Assembly (NCBI GenBank): GCA_948527295.1 | Contig: CAOSWK010000004.1 | Span: forward strand, 1 to 64,000 | Length of the DNA: 64,000 bases | From: an uncultured Eubacteriales bacterium | GTDB taxonomy: Bacteria > Bacillota > Clostridia > Oscillospirales > Acutalibacteraceae | Direction: 5' to 3' | In this document: positions 45,064 to 54,625 of the stretch, piece after piece | How the letters are laid out: the number at the start of each line of letters is the position of its first letter | How positions within the stretch are numbered: the stretch's first letter is position 1 | The notes under the pieces: generated by a model | What the model was told of the DNA's origin: nothing | Database searches by the model: none | The model's input: only the letters and a program-made list of their open reading frames with translations | Translations under genes and position numbers: made by a program

Positions 45064-46341
45064 ATGAACTACTTGGATTTGAGCAAGGATGAGTTGGCCA
45101 AAGAGCGGGCGCGGGTTTTGAAAGAATATGAAAAATTGAAGGCGTTGAAATTAAACTTGAATATGGCACGCGGAAAGCCATCTGTTGAGCAGCTCAATTT
45201 GTCGCGAGAACTTTTGGATGTGGTGAACGCGGAATCTTGCTGCATCTTAAAAGACGGCACGGATTGCCTTAATTACGGCGTTTTAGATGGCATCTCAGAA
45301 ATAAAGAAGCTTTTTGCGCCGGTTTTGGGAGTCGCGCCTGACCAAGTTTTTGTTGGCGGAAATTCTAGCCTGAGCATGATGTTTGATATTATCTCGTTTT
45401 TTATGACTCACGGTGTGCCTGGCTTTGAGCCCTGGACTTGGCAGGGTAAAATTAAATTTTTGTGCCCGTGCCCCGGTTATGACCGGCACTTTGCCATCTT
45501 GGAGCACTTTAATATTGAGGCTATCCCCGTTCCGATGACTATCACTGGCCCTGATATGGGCATTGTAGAAAATCTCGTCGCTAAGGACCGCACAATTAAA
45601 GGGATTTTTTGCGTTCCAAAGTATTCTAATCCGCAAGGCATCACTTACTCGGACGAAACCGTTAAGCGTTTTTCTGCTTTGGCCACTCTCGCTGAAGATT
45701 TTAGAATTTTTTGGGACAACGCCTACGCCATCCACGATTTGTCCGACCCCCCCGCTCGGCTCTTGAATATAATGGATGAATGCGAAAAAAACGGCACTCA
45801 AGACTTGCCGCTGATATTTTGTTCCACTTCTAAAATTACCTTCCCTGGCGCTGGAGTCGCTTTTTTAGGCGCTTCTAAAAAGAATCTTAGCGCAATAAAA
45901 AATTTTTATTCTGCCAAAACAATCGGGTTTGACAAAATTAATCAGTTGCGACATGTACGATATTTTAAGGATTATCGCGGTTTATTGAGTCACATGAAAA
46001 AGCATCAAGACATCTTAAAGCCGAAGTTTGATTTGGTTACAAATGCCTTAAAATCAGAGTTTAGCGGTAACAAAATCATTTCTTTTACAGATCCAACCGG
46101 TGGGTATTTTATCAGCGTTGACGTGATGCCCGGCTGTGCAAAAAGGGTTGTGGCGCTTTGCAAAAACATCGGCCTGATTCTAACCGACGCTGGCGCCACC
46201 TTTCCATACGGAATTGATAAAAAAGACAGCAATATCCGGCTGGCTCCGTCTTGTCCTACCTTAGATGAGCTAAACGTGGCCATTTATGCTTTTTGCGTGG
46301 CCGTAAAATTAGCTACACTCGAAAAGCTTTTAGAAAGCTAG
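45064..46341 (+). CDS. PLP-dependent aminotransferase (aspartate aminotransferase, MocR-like fold I group)
   Basis: 425 residues. Fold-type I aminotransferase. NMARGKPSVEQLNLS at the N-terminus, VPKYSNPQGITYS, FWDNAYAIHDL and the PLP lysine in STSKITFPGAG are the motifs of the aminotransferase group often annotated as aspartate aminotransferase in Clostridia. AGGGGAG precedes the ATG. Its last four bases overlap the end of the convergent lipoprotein gene. The amino donor is not certain. Confidence 0.9.
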   Translation: MNYLDLSKDELAKERARVLKEYEKLKALKLNLNMARGKPSVEQLNLSRELLDVVNAESCCILKDGTDCLNYGVLDGISEIKKLFAPVLGVAPDQVFVGGNSSLSMMFDIISFFMTHGVPGFEPWTWQGKIKFLCPCPGYDRHFAILEHFNIEAIPVPMTITGPDMGIVENLVAKDRTIKGIFCVPKYSNPQGITYSDETVKRFSALATLAEDFRIFWDNAYAIHDLSDPPARLLNIMDECEKNGTQDLPLIFCSTSKITFPGAGVAFLGASKKNLSAIKNFYSAKTIGFDKINQLRHVRYFKDYRGLLSHMKKHQDILKPKFDLVTNALKSEFSGNKIISFTDPTGGYFISVDVMPGCAKRVVALCKNIGLILTDAGATFPYGIDKKDSNIRLAPSCPTLDELNVAIYAFCVAVKLATLEKLLES

Positions 46342-46862
46342 CTTGTCAATTTTTCTTGGCCGAAAAACTTAACCGTGGCCTGCTCACCGACTTTTATCTC
46401 TGTTATGAACCCTGTTTTTTTGTCCGCTCTTAACTCGAACTTGCCCGCCGATATCTTGCCGATGAACGCCATCTCTTTGCCATCTGTAAAAAATGGCTCC
46501 TCGTCCTTTTTGCCCGCCATGTAATCAATTGCCTCAAAAACCGCGTTTAAATTCGATGTCTCCGGCAAAATCAGCTCATCTGTTTTGTAAGTTAAGCCAT
46601 CTTTCGAGATTAAGTTTTCCGATCCGCTATGCTTAAATTTTAGCCCGGCCAAAGCTTCTGGGGAGTCAAGATTTATCTCTATTTCTCCACCTTGAGACCT
46701 CGCTATGTTGCCAGTTATCGATAATTTTTTCGATTCAATCTCAAAATTGCTCTTAAATTCTAGCACGGGACAGTTGTTTTCAGCCTTTAAAACGTTGCCA
46801 CAAGCCGACAAAAAAAACGCTGCAAATATTAGAATCCCAGCAATAGTAAAAAATCGCCTCAT
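46338..46862 (-). CDS. Lipoprotein of unknown function, LolA-like
   Basis: 174 residues. Signal peptide with lipobox LSAC (Cys21), then a beta-rich domain: ITGNIARSQGGEIEINLDSPEALAGLKFKH and later FIGKISAGKFELRAD. The alternating pattern resembles LolA/outer-lipoprotein carrier-like beta-baskets found in Gram-positive lipoproteins. The function is unknown. Convergent overlap of four bases with the aminotransferase gene. Confidence 0.85.
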   Translation of the reverse strand: MRRFFTIAGILIFAAFFLSACGNVLKAENNCPVLEFKSNFEIESKKLSITGNIARSQGGEIEINLDSPEALAGLKFKHSGSENLISKDGLTYKTDELILPETSNLNAVFEAIDYMAGKKDEEPFFTDGKEMAFIGKISAGKFELRADKKTGFITEIKVGEQATVKFFGQEKLTS

Positions 46863-46921
46863 ATATCTTAACCTCTAGCTCACTTTTAAAATAAACGCGG
46901 CACCCGTTGCGATCATACAAC

Positions 46922-46963
46922 AAAAAAGTCACCGCCTTTAACACAATACGATCAAAAGCGGTG
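46922..46963 (-). terminator. Probable terminator after acpS
   Basis: On the minus strand CACCGC, a loop of about 22 bases and GCGGTG, then ACTTTTTT. The long loop makes it weaker. Confidence 0.5.
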
Positions 46964-46989
46964 AATTATTCCATTGGCACTATGTTTGA

Positions 46990-47358
46990 TTAATTTTCTG
47001 TATAAGCAACGACGACTACGCTGGCGTAATTTTCTGTATGCGTTGCGCTAACCGTGAACTTTAAGCCCTGGTCTTTAGCCAAGTCTAGGGCTTTTCCTGT
47101 TAAGCTTAAATATGGCTGGCCACTTTTTTGCCGCAGCAATTCAATCTCGGTTAAATTTATCTCGCCCAAGCCTTTGCCCAAAGCCTTTAAAAATGCCTCT
47201 TTGGCGCAAAAATTAACAGCTACACTTCGTGGCAAAAACCCTCTTTTTTTTAGCTCAAAATACTCATTTTCGCCCAATATTTTATTCAAAAACGAGCTTC
47301 GTTCCATAGAGCGCCTTATTCGCTCAATTTCTATCAAGTCAATTCCGACCGAAATCAT
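46990..47358 (-). CDS. acpS: Holo-[acyl-carrier-protein] synthase
   Basis: 122 residues. Transfers 4'-phosphopantetheine from CoA to acyl carrier protein. GIDLIEIERI at the N-terminus and FCAKEAFLKALGKGL in the middle hold the metal-binding Asp and Glu; the ending SATHTENYASVVVVA is typical. ATG at 47358 gives the family start; the ribosome binding site is weak. It follows the cysteine-rich gene on the same strand. Confidence 0.94.
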   Translation of the reverse strand: MISVGIDLIEIERIRRSMERSSFLNKILGENEYFELKKRGFLPRSVAVNFCAKEAFLKALGKGLGEINLTEIELLRQKSGQPYLSLTGKALDLAKDQGLKFTVSATHTENYASVVVVAYTEN

Positions 47359-47426
47359 AAATAAAAGCACCAGCCCTGCCTATAAAAATGCCATCGCTGA
47401 CAGTTTTTAAGTCACAAAATTTAAAA

Positions 47427-47942
47427 CTAGCAGCCACACTCTGGTGAACATCCGCATTCCGGATCACATTCGCAAGAAACCGCATCAACTTCGCATTCGC
47501 AAGTTGGCTCACAATTGCAAACGTCTCCACAACTGCATTTGCCATTTACTTCGAGTCCATCTAAATCGAACTCCAAATTTTCTCCACAATTAGGGCAGTC
47601 AACACCGCCATCCAAAAGAACCGGCTCCGACAGACAAACCGTCTCGTTGCAACTAGGGCAAGTCACTTCATAAAAGACGCCATCTTCGTCGACGCAACCA
47701 TCGTCGTAATCGTCATCTTCGCCTTCATAAAAATCATCTTCCAAATAGCAAAGATCCTCATCAATTTCATCTATCTTATCGGCCAAATCGTCGTAGCCGT
47801 CCTCTAAGTCCGAAACAGCGGTAGTAACGTCATCCAAAAGCTCCACCACAGCTGCCAAAACCTTTACCTCCGGTTTAGAGTTGTCCAGCTCCAGCCCCTT
47901 AACCAAGCCCTTAACGTAAGCCAATTTTTCTTTAATATTCAT
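47427..47942 (-). CDS. CD1247-type zinc-ribbon protein with cysteine-rich tail
   Basis: 171 residues. The N-terminal MNIKEKLAYVKGLVKGLELD segment is the CD1247-type domain found in Clostridia. It is followed by an acidic coiled region, a zinc ribbon (CPSCNETV ... CPNCGENL) and a tail of about 36 residues with 12 cysteines in CXC, CXXXC and CGC arrangements. ATG at 47942 with GAGGT upstream. The tail looks metallothionein-like, so metal binding is likely; a role is not known. Between efp and acpS on the same strand. Confidence 0.85.
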   Translation of the reverse strand: MNIKEKLAYVKGLVKGLELDNSKPEVKVLAAVVELLDDVTTAVSDLEDGYDDLADKIDEIDEDLCYLEDDFYEGEDDDYDDGCVDEDGVFYEVTCPSCNETVCLSEPVLLDGGVDCPNCGENLEFDLDGLEVNGKCSCGDVCNCEPTCECEVDAVSCECDPECGCSPECGC

Positions 47943-48044
47943 AGCATTTACCTCTTTTTTTATAATGTCTATAATAAGTTTGACCGCAAACAAACGAAAT
48001 ATTACACAACAATCAAACCTAGTATGTACCGCAAAAACGCAAGT

Positions 48045-48602
48045 CTAAGCGCGTTCCATATACTCCCCGGTTCTAGTATCAATCCGAATAACTTCACCCT
48101 GGTCAATAAACAGCGGCACACGGATCTCTGCACCTGTTTCAAGAGTTGCAGGTTTTGTTGCATTTGTAGCAGTGTCTCCCTTAAACCCAGGGTCCGTCTC
48201 CGTAATTGCAAGCTCTACAAAAAGCGGCGGCTCCACGCCAAAAACATTACCTTTATAAGAAAGAACCTTGCACTCCATATTTTCTTTCACGAATTTAAAA
48301 TTATCGCCCAAAACACTTTTATTTATCGGAATTTGCTCGTAATTTTCTAAGTCCATAAAATAATACAAATCGCCATCACGGTACAAATACTGCATATCGC
48401 GGCGCTCTATAAACGCGGTCGGATATTTATCATTTGGATTAAATGTTTTTTCCACAACGCTACCAGTAATCACGTTTCTAATTTTAGTGCGCACAAAAGC
48501 CGCGCCCTTGCCGGGTTTAACGTGCTGAAACTCGATTATGCAATAAACATTTCCATCCATCTCAAAGGTAACGCCATTTCTAAAATCTCCAGCTGATATC
48601 AT
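48045..48602 (-). CDS. efp: Elongation factor P
   Basis: 185 residues. Rescues ribosomes stalled at polyproline. It opens with MISAGDFRNGVTFEMDG and has the KPGKGAAFVRTKIRN loop, where the exposed lysine is. The three OB-type domains are complete and the end has GEVIRIDTRTGEYMERA. ATG at 48602 with GGAGG upstream; the frame is open to 48641. Note that giant protein 1 has polyproline-rich stretches that could need it. Confidence 0.97.
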   Translation of the reverse strand: MISAGDFRNGVTFEMDGNVYCIIEFQHVKPGKGAAFVRTKIRNVITGSVVEKTFNPNDKYPTAFIERRDMQYLYRDGDLYYFMDLENYEQIPINKSVLGDNFKFVKENMECKVLSYKGNVFGVEPPLFVELAITETDPGFKGDTATNATKPATLETGAEIRVPLFIDQGEVIRIDTRTGEYMERA

Positions 48603-48686
48603 ACCATTTCCTCCGGTCAATTTAGTTAAATCGCCATACAATACAAGACCATTTTACCTCAAAGCGCAAACATTTTCAAGCATTTC

Positions 48687-51600
48687 TTAAAAAAAGCTCA
48701 GCTGGCTTGATTTTGGGATCCCTTTAAGCATCCCGATTTCATCCATAAGCTCGACAATAGTCTTAGAAGCGCCCGATCGCGTTGAGATTTCGTCCACAGA
48801 AATATATCTGCCGCCATTTCGAGCATTTTGCAATCCCTTAGCAACATTTTCGCCAACTCCCGGCAAAGAAGAAAACGGCAGCCGAATTTTGCCATCCTCC
48901 ACCAAAAATTTATAAGCGTCCGATTTATATAAGTCAATCGGCAAAACCTCGATTCCGCGCTCAAACATCTCGTTCACAATCTGCAAAGTCGCAAAAGCAG
49001 CGGCCTCCTTCACAGTGGCCTCATTCCCCTTGGCCTTAATGTCCTTCATCTGCTGCTTAACCGCCTCCTTGCCCTTCATCACAAGCACACCGTCCAAGTC
49101 TTCGCTTCGCACGGTAAAGTAAGCCGCATAGTACTCAATAGGCCGATAAACCTTGTACCAGCCGAGCCTCAAGGTAGAAATCATATAAGCCGTAGCGTGG
49201 GCCTTCGGGAACATATACTTAATCTTCATGCAGGAGTCAATGTACCAGTCCGGAACGCCGTGCTTCTTCATCTCAGCAATATGTTCCGGCGTCAAAAGCT
49301 TCCTAGCCTTGCCCTTTCGCACAATCTCCATAATCTTAAACGCCATCTTTGGCTCCAAGCCCTTCTGCAAGAGGTACGTCATGATGCTATCTCGCGTTCC
49401 AATAACCTCCGAAATCGTGCAAATTTTACTTTTTATAAGGTCCCGCGCGTTGCCGATCCAAACGTCCGTCCCGTGAGAAAGCCCCGAAATCTGCAATAAA
49501 TCCGAAAACGTCTTGGGCTGAGCTTCAATCATCATCTGCCTCACAAAGCTAGTGCCAACCTCAGGCAAAGAAAATGTCCCCGTCTGAGAGTCAATAGCCT
49601 CCGGCGCAACGCCCAAAGCCTCGGTAGACGTAAACAGCGACATCACCTTCGGGTCACTCATAGAAACATCCATAACCGAAATTCCAGTGTAGTCCTCCAA
49701 ATAGCGGTATATCGAGGGCACATCATGGCCCAGCTCGTCCAGCTTGCAAATAGTGTCGTGTATAGAGTGAAAATCGAAGTGCGTAGTGATGTTATCCGAC
49801 TTCTGGTCATTTGCCGGCCGTTGTACCGGGCAAAAATCGTAAATCTCCATCCCCTTGGGCACAACAACCATCCCGCCCGGGTGCTGCCCCGTAGTCCGCT
49901 TTATCCCCGTGCAGCCGTTTGCCAATCGAGCTTCCTCTGCCTTATGCAGAATCTTCCCTTTTTGCTCCGCGTATTTTTTCACAAAACCAATTCCGGTTTT
50001 CTCGGCAATAGTCGCAATCGTACCGGCCTTAAAGACGTTATCCTTCCCAAACAAAGTCTCCGTGTAGCGGTGAGCCTCGCTTTGGTACTCGCCCGAAAAA
50101 TTAAGGTCGATATCCGGCGTCTTGTCGCCATCAAAGCCCAAAAAAGTCTCAAAAGGAATATTGTGCCCGTCGCGATTATAGCTCGTCCCACATTTAGGGC
50201 AATTTTTCTCGGGCAAATCAAACCCCGAGCCATAGCTGCCGTCGGTAATAAACTCGCTATTCTTGCAGTGAGGGCAGACATAATGCGGAAACAACGGGTT
50301 AACCTCCGAGATCCCCGACATAGTGGCAACAAAGGAGGATCCCACCGAGCCTCTCGACCCAACCAGGTAGCCGTGTGCCTCGGAATTTGCCACCAATTTC
50401 TGCGCCGTCATATAAAGCACCGAAAATCCGTGCTTAGTAATGGACGAAAGTTCTCGCTCCAAGCGCTCCTGCACTATCGACGGCAAAGGGTCGCCATAAA
50501 TGGCCTTGGTCCGCTCCCAGGTAATCTCAACAAGCTCCTTCTCGGCCCCCTCTATAACCGGATGAAAAACTCCCGGCGGAATCGGGCTAACTTCGTCAAT
50601 CATCGCAGCGATTTTGTTCGTGTTTTCAACCACGATTTCGTACGCTTTTTCTCGGCCTAAATAAGAGAACTCCTCCAGCATCTCGTCCGTAGTCTTCAAA
50701 TAAAGCGGCGCCTGATTCTCCGCATCTTCATAGTCCTGCCCCGCCATCAAAACCGCTCTGTACTGCGAATCATGCGGGTCCAAGAAATGCACGTCACAAG
50801 TGGCAACCACCGGGATCCCAAGCTCATCGCCCAAATCAACAATCGCCTTATTAAACGCGCGCAGCTCGTCTTCATCCTTAGCAAATCCGCTTCGAACCAA
50901 AAAATTATTATTGCCAACCGGCTGCACTTCCAAGTAATCGTAGAATTTCGCAATTTCGCAAAGCCACTCATGGTTTTCTTTTGCAACAACAGCCCTAAAA
51001 AGCTCACCAGCCTCGCAGGCACTGCCGATAATCAACCCGTCCCTGTGCTTCACAAGCTCGCTTTTCGGAATACGAGGCTTTCTGTAAAAATAGTCCAGGT
51101 GCGACTTCGATATAAGCCGGTAGAGGTTCTTAAGGCCGGCGGCATTCCTAGCCAAAATAACCTGGTGATAATATTTAAGCTTTTTCATGTCGCCATCGAA
51201 GTCGGAGGCCAGATCGTCGATAAAATAAGCCTCCACGCCGTAGATTATCTTAATCTCTCCACCATTCTTCTTAATTTTACTAGCAGCATTCATCGCATCC
51301 GGAAAAGACTGTGCAACCCCATGGTCAGTTATAGCAACGGCGCTGTGCCCCCAATCATGCGCGCGGGCAATCAAGGCCTCAACCGGAGTAACGCCGTCCA
51401 TAGCAGACATATTCGTGTGCAAATGCAATTCTACCCGCTTTTTCGCCGCGCTGTCAACAATCTTAACCTTTTCCACAAAGCAAATGCCCTTTGGCCGCAC
51501 GGTTATCTCTCTGTCGTATTTGTCATAAGTGACATCGCCCCGAACCAGCAGCGTGCTGCCCTTTGCAATTTTATCGTAAAGCTTCCATTTTTCTTTATCC

Positions 51601-52472
51601 GCAATTATCTTTAAAGAGATCGACCCCGTATAGTCGGTAATATTGATCGCATAGATCTTTTTCAGGCCATCCTTCGTCAAGTGCTCATCGACAGAAAAAA
51701 CGTCACCCCAAATAGTAACATTGCCGATGTCCGGCGTAATGTCCGCAATCTTCATGGGCTTGCCCTTTATGGTGCTGCCCAAAATCGGCACCGCCGTTTT
51801 TAAATTAACACTCGGGTACAAATTTTCGCCCTTTCTAACCGAGATCACCTCGGCAACATCTGCGCCCGGATTTTTTTTCTTCTCGCCCATGTTGGACTCA
51901 TAAACTTCTATTTTTTCAATAACACGTTCTCGTTTTTCTTTTTCCAAAAGAGCGCAGTGCTTTTCAATATGTCGAGGAATCGCGTCGCCATTGGTCGACG
52001 AAAAAGCTTCCTCAAAAGAAATATTCAAGCTCAGGCCAAATTCTTTTTTTATTAAGTCGTGCAAAATTTTATCAAACTTTTTGTCTACAAGAATCTTCTT
52101 GCCGCCATACACCAGCAAAATCGTCAAATTCTCGCCGTCCAGCTTAGCAGTAGAGTCCTTCAAAATCCCGCCAAGGCTCTTAGTCTCTTTAGTAACCCGC
52201 AAAATCAAGTCGCGGTAGCACTTGGCAGAAAAGCTATCCTTCGGGAACGACGGCCGAATATCAACCCGGCACAAGTTCAAACTCGAGCGCTGCAGGGTGT
52301 CTTCAATATTAAAAAGAATCTGACACTCCACCATCATAAAAAAATCCACGTTTATCACAAGCGTCCTGTTTTCCACATCTATGTTTATAGAACGCACGTT
52401 CCCGCTCAAAACGTCGGTCGAAATCAGACTTTTGTCTATGTATTTTCCCAGAAAATCTCCAAAAGCACTCAA
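48687..52472 (-). CDS. polC: DNA polymerase III alpha subunit PolC, lacking the exonuclease domain
   Basis: 1261 residues, about 175 shorter than Bacillus PolC. N-terminal domain, OB fold (about 230-335), PHP domain (ELHLHTNMSAMDG, AITDHG), polymerase core with TPDIDLNFSGEYQ carrying catalytic Asp, the four-cysteine zinc motif CPHC ... CPKC, and the C-terminal helix-hairpin-helix. After YFIDDLASDF (about residue 420) the protein runs directly into YYHQVILARN, where other PolC proteins carry a DEDDh 3'-5' exonuclease of about 180 residues. TTG start at 52472 with GAGAGGG upstream. End of the pyrH operon. Confidence 0.96.
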   Translation of the reverse strand: MSAFGDFLGKYIDKSLISTDVLSGNVRSINIDVENRTLVINVDFFMMVECQILFNIEDTLQRSSLNLCRVDIRPSFPKDSFSAKCYRDLILRVTKETKSLGGILKDSTAKLDGENLTILLVYGGKKILVDKKFDKILHDLIKKEFGLSLNISFEEAFSSTNGDAIPRHIEKHCALLEKEKRERVIEKIEVYESNMGEKKKNPGADVAEVISVRKGENLYPSVNLKTAVPILGSTIKGKPMKIADITPDIGNVTIWGDVFSVDEHLTKDGLKKIYAINITDYTGSISLKIIADKEKWKLYDKIAKGSTLLVRGDVTYDKYDREITVRPKGICFVEKVKIVDSAAKKRVELHLHTNMSAMDGVTPVEALIARAHDWGHSAVAITDHGVAQSFPDAMNAASKIKKNGGEIKIIYGVEAYFIDDLASDFDGDMKKLKYYHQVILARNAAGLKNLYRLISKSHLDYFYRKPRIPKSELVKHRDGLIIGSACEAGELFRAVVAKENHEWLCEIAKFYDYLEVQPVGNNNFLVRSGFAKDEDELRAFNKAIVDLGDELGIPVVATCDVHFLDPHDSQYRAVLMAGQDYEDAENQAPLYLKTTDEMLEEFSYLGREKAYEIVVENTNKIAAMIDEVSPIPPGVFHPVIEGAEKELVEITWERTKAIYGDPLPSIVQERLERELSSITKHGFSVLYMTAQKLVANSEAHGYLVGSRGSVGSSFVATMSGISEVNPLFPHYVCPHCKNSEFITDGSYGSGFDLPEKNCPKCGTSYNRDGHNIPFETFLGFDGDKTPDIDLNFSGEYQSEAHRYTETLFGKDNVFKAGTIATIAEKTGIGFVKKYAEQKGKILHKAEEARLANGCTGIKRTTGQHPGGMVVVPKGMEIYDFCPVQRPANDQKSDNITTHFDFHSIHDTICKLDELGHDVPSIYRYLEDYTGISVMDVSMSDPKVMSLFTSTEALGVAPEAIDSQTGTFSLPEVGTSFVRQMMIEAQPKTFSDLLQISGLSHGTDVWIGNARDLIKSKICTISEVIGTRDSIMTYLLQKGLEPKMAFKIMEIVRKGKARKLLTPEHIAEMKKHGVPDWYIDSCMKIKYMFPKAHATAYMISTLRLGWYKVYRPIEYYAAYFTVRSEDLDGVLVMKGKEAVKQQMKDIKAKGNEATVKEAAAFATLQIVNEMFERGIEVLPIDLYKSDAYKFLVEDGKIRLPFSSLPGVGENVAKGLQNARNGGRYISVDEISTRSGASKTIVELMDEIGMLKGIPKSSQLSFF

Positions 52473-52489
52473 CGCAAAACCCTCTCAAC

Positions 52490-53536
52490 TCACAAACTTT
52501 CTATTTCCCGCATCAATTCTGCCACGATCTCTTCTTCCTTTACCTTGCGGACAACCTCACCCTTTTTGAAGATCAGCCCAATTCCGTCTCCGCCAGCCAC
52601 GCCAATATCTGCAGCAGAAGCCTCGCCCGGTCCATTAACCGCGCACCCCATCACCGCGACTTTGATGTTTTTTTTGCAGCCTTTAAGTCTTGCCTCAACC
52701 TCATTCGCTAGCTTTATAATATCGATCCGCGTCCTGCCGCAAGTCGGGCAAGAGATTACCTCCACCCCGCCGTGACCCAATCCGACAGCGTTCAAAATGT
52801 CGCGAGCCGCATAAATTTCTTCAACAGGATCCGCCGTCAAAGAAACTCGGATAGTATCGCCGATTCCGTCAAGCAAAAGGGATCCTATCCCCACCGCGGA
52901 CTTTATAACGCCCGTTTTAAAGGTGCCAGACTCCGTCACGCCCAAATGCAGAGGATACTCACACCTGTTCGCAATAAGTCGATAAGCTTCAACCATTGTC
53001 TTCACGTTCGACGACTTCAGCGACATCACAATATTATCAAAGTCAAATTTCTCAAGCAGCGAAGCGTGATAACAAGCGCTCTCGCACAAAGCCTCTGCCG
53101 TGGGAGCGCCGTGTTTCTTCAAAATACTCTTCTCAAGCGAGCCAGAATTAACCCCAATCCGGATGGGAACCTCGTGGCTTTGGCAAACATCTGCAACCTG
53201 TTTAACCCGAGCTTCGTCGCCGATATTTCCGGGGTTAATCCTAATCTTATCCGCGCCCGCGGCCACAGATTCGACAGCCAGCCTATAGTCAAAATGGATA
53301 TCTGCAACCAGCGGGATGGCCACGTCGTTTTTTATGGCCGGAATCAACCTCACCGCCGCCATATCTGGAATCGCAATTCTTAATATGTCGCAACCGGCAA
53401 CCTTTAGCCGCGCAGCCTCCTTAACGTGACTCTCAACGTCATAAGAGGGCACATTTAACATGGACTGAACCGCGATTCCCTCTTGCCCACCGATTCTTCT
53501 ATCCCCGATTTTTACAACCTTAGCAACCCGCCTCAT
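52490..53536 (-). CDS. ispG: 4-hydroxy-3-methylbut-2-enyl diphosphate synthase
   Basis: 348 residues. Iron-sulfur enzyme of the non-mevalonate isoprenoid pathway. QSMLNVPSYDV at the start, and the iron-sulfur ligands CPTCGR and MGCAVNGPGE near the end are present. Bacterial short form. It begins directly at the rseP stop, so translation is coupled. Works with Dxr in the same operon and feeds UppS. Confidence 0.96.
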   Translation of the reverse strand: MRRVAKVVKIGDRRIGGQEGIAVQSMLNVPSYDVESHVKEAARLKVAGCDILRIAIPDMAAVRLIPAIKNDVAIPLVADIHFDYRLAVESVAAGADKIRINPGNIGDEARVKQVADVCQSHEVPIRIGVNSGSLEKSILKKHGAPTAEALCESACYHASLLEKFDFDNIVMSLKSSNVKTMVEAYRLIANRCEYPLHLGVTESGTFKTGVIKSAVGIGSLLLDGIGDTIRVSLTADPVEEIYAARDILNAVGLGHGGVEVISCPTCGRTRIDIIKLANEVEARLKGCKKNIKVAVMGCAVNGPGEASAADIGVAGGDGIGLIFKKGEVVRKVKEEEIVAELMREIESL

Positions 53537-54613
53537 TTAGCCAAATAGCCCTCTTCCCCACACCATCTTCAACACGTCGTTGATGGAGATAAACAGCATG
53601 AACAATATCAGCAGCACGAAGCCAACCGTGTGAATCAACCCTTCGTACTTAGGGCTTACAGGCTTGCCTTTTATTGCTTCTAAAATTAAGAACGCCAATC
53701 TTCCGCCATCCAGCGCTGGCAACGGCAGCAAGTTAAAGATTCCAAGGTTAAGCGACAGCACCATCAACATCCGAATGATATTGTTCAGCGCCGCCACAAA
53801 ATCCACCTCAAGGCCCTTTGCAGCTGCGTCCGAGATCACAGACACCATTCCAACAGGGCCCGAGACTTCATTCAAACTGATAGTCCCAGTAATCAAGCCA
53901 AAAAGCGTCGCATACACCATTTTAACATTAGAAAACATCTCTTTAAACGTCTGCGAAATCACGGTCAAAAAATTTTTTTCAATCGGATTCAAAAAGAAAT
54001 CCCTAACAAGCACCGTTTTACCGCTCTCGTTCTCGCGCGTCGCAAGCTTCACATCGGTTAAAGTCAGCTTTTCGCCGTTTCTCTCCACAACAAAAGTAGC
54101 GTTAAAGTCGCTGTTTACAGCCAGCGCAAAGCCAATATCCGTATACGTCGAAACGCCGTACCCGTCTACCGAGAGGATTCTATCTCCAACCTGCAGGCCA
54201 TATTGACTAGTCACCGCGTCGTCAGCAAAGCTCCCAATCGTCGTGGAGGCAAATTCAGAACGCTGCGTTAAAATTATAACCATAAAAACGAAAGCCAAAA
54301 TGATGTTCATGATGGCGCCCGCCGCAACAACCAAAATCCGCTTATAAACGGACTTCTTCCCAAAAGCGTTAGCGTCGTCACTTTCGCCGTCTTCACCCTC
54401 CATAGCACAATAGCCACCAATTGGAAACAGCCTCAGCGAATAAACCGTCTCGCCCTTTTGCTTTTTAAAAATTACCGGGCCCATTCCAATGGCAAATTCA
54501 TTAACCTTGATTCCAGCGTATCGCGCCGTCATAAAGTGGCCCAACTCGTGCACAAAAATGATAAGCGAGAACAGCAGCACAGAAATCACAATCAACAAAA
54601 AACTGATAAACAT
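53537..54613 (-). CDS. rseP: RIP metalloprotease RseP (site-2 protease)
   Basis: 358 residues. Intramembrane zinc protease. HELGHF (about residues 22-27) in the first helix, one PDZ domain (about 125-190, YGLQVGDRILSVDGYGV), and NLLPLPALDGGR in the third helix hold the active site. It cleaves membrane-bound regulators such as anti-sigma factors. Conserved place between dxr and ispG. Confidence 0.95.
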   Translation of the reverse strand: MFISFLLIVISVLLFSLIIFVHELGHFMTARYAGIKVNEFAIGMGPVIFKKQKGETVYSLRLFPIGGYCAMEGEDGESDDANAFGKKSVYKRILVVAAGAIMNIILAFVFMVIILTQRSEFASTTIGSFADDAVTSQYGLQVGDRILSVDGYGVSTYTDIGFALAVNSDFNATFVVERNGEKLTLTDVKLATRENESGKTVLVRDFFLNPIEKNFLTVISQTFKEMFSNVKMVYATLFGLITGTISLNEVSGPVGMVSVISDAAAKGLEVDFVAALNNIIRMLMVLSLNLGIFNLLPLPALDGGRLAFLILEAIKGKPVSPKYEGLIHTVGFVLLILFMLFISINDVLKMVWGRGLFG

Positions 54614-54625
54614 AACCTCGTCTCC

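Noticed and set aside
49725..51614. Plus-strand frames of 311 and 280 codons
   Set aside because: They lie antisense to polC, whose motifs are clear over the whole range. They are Arg-rich shadows.
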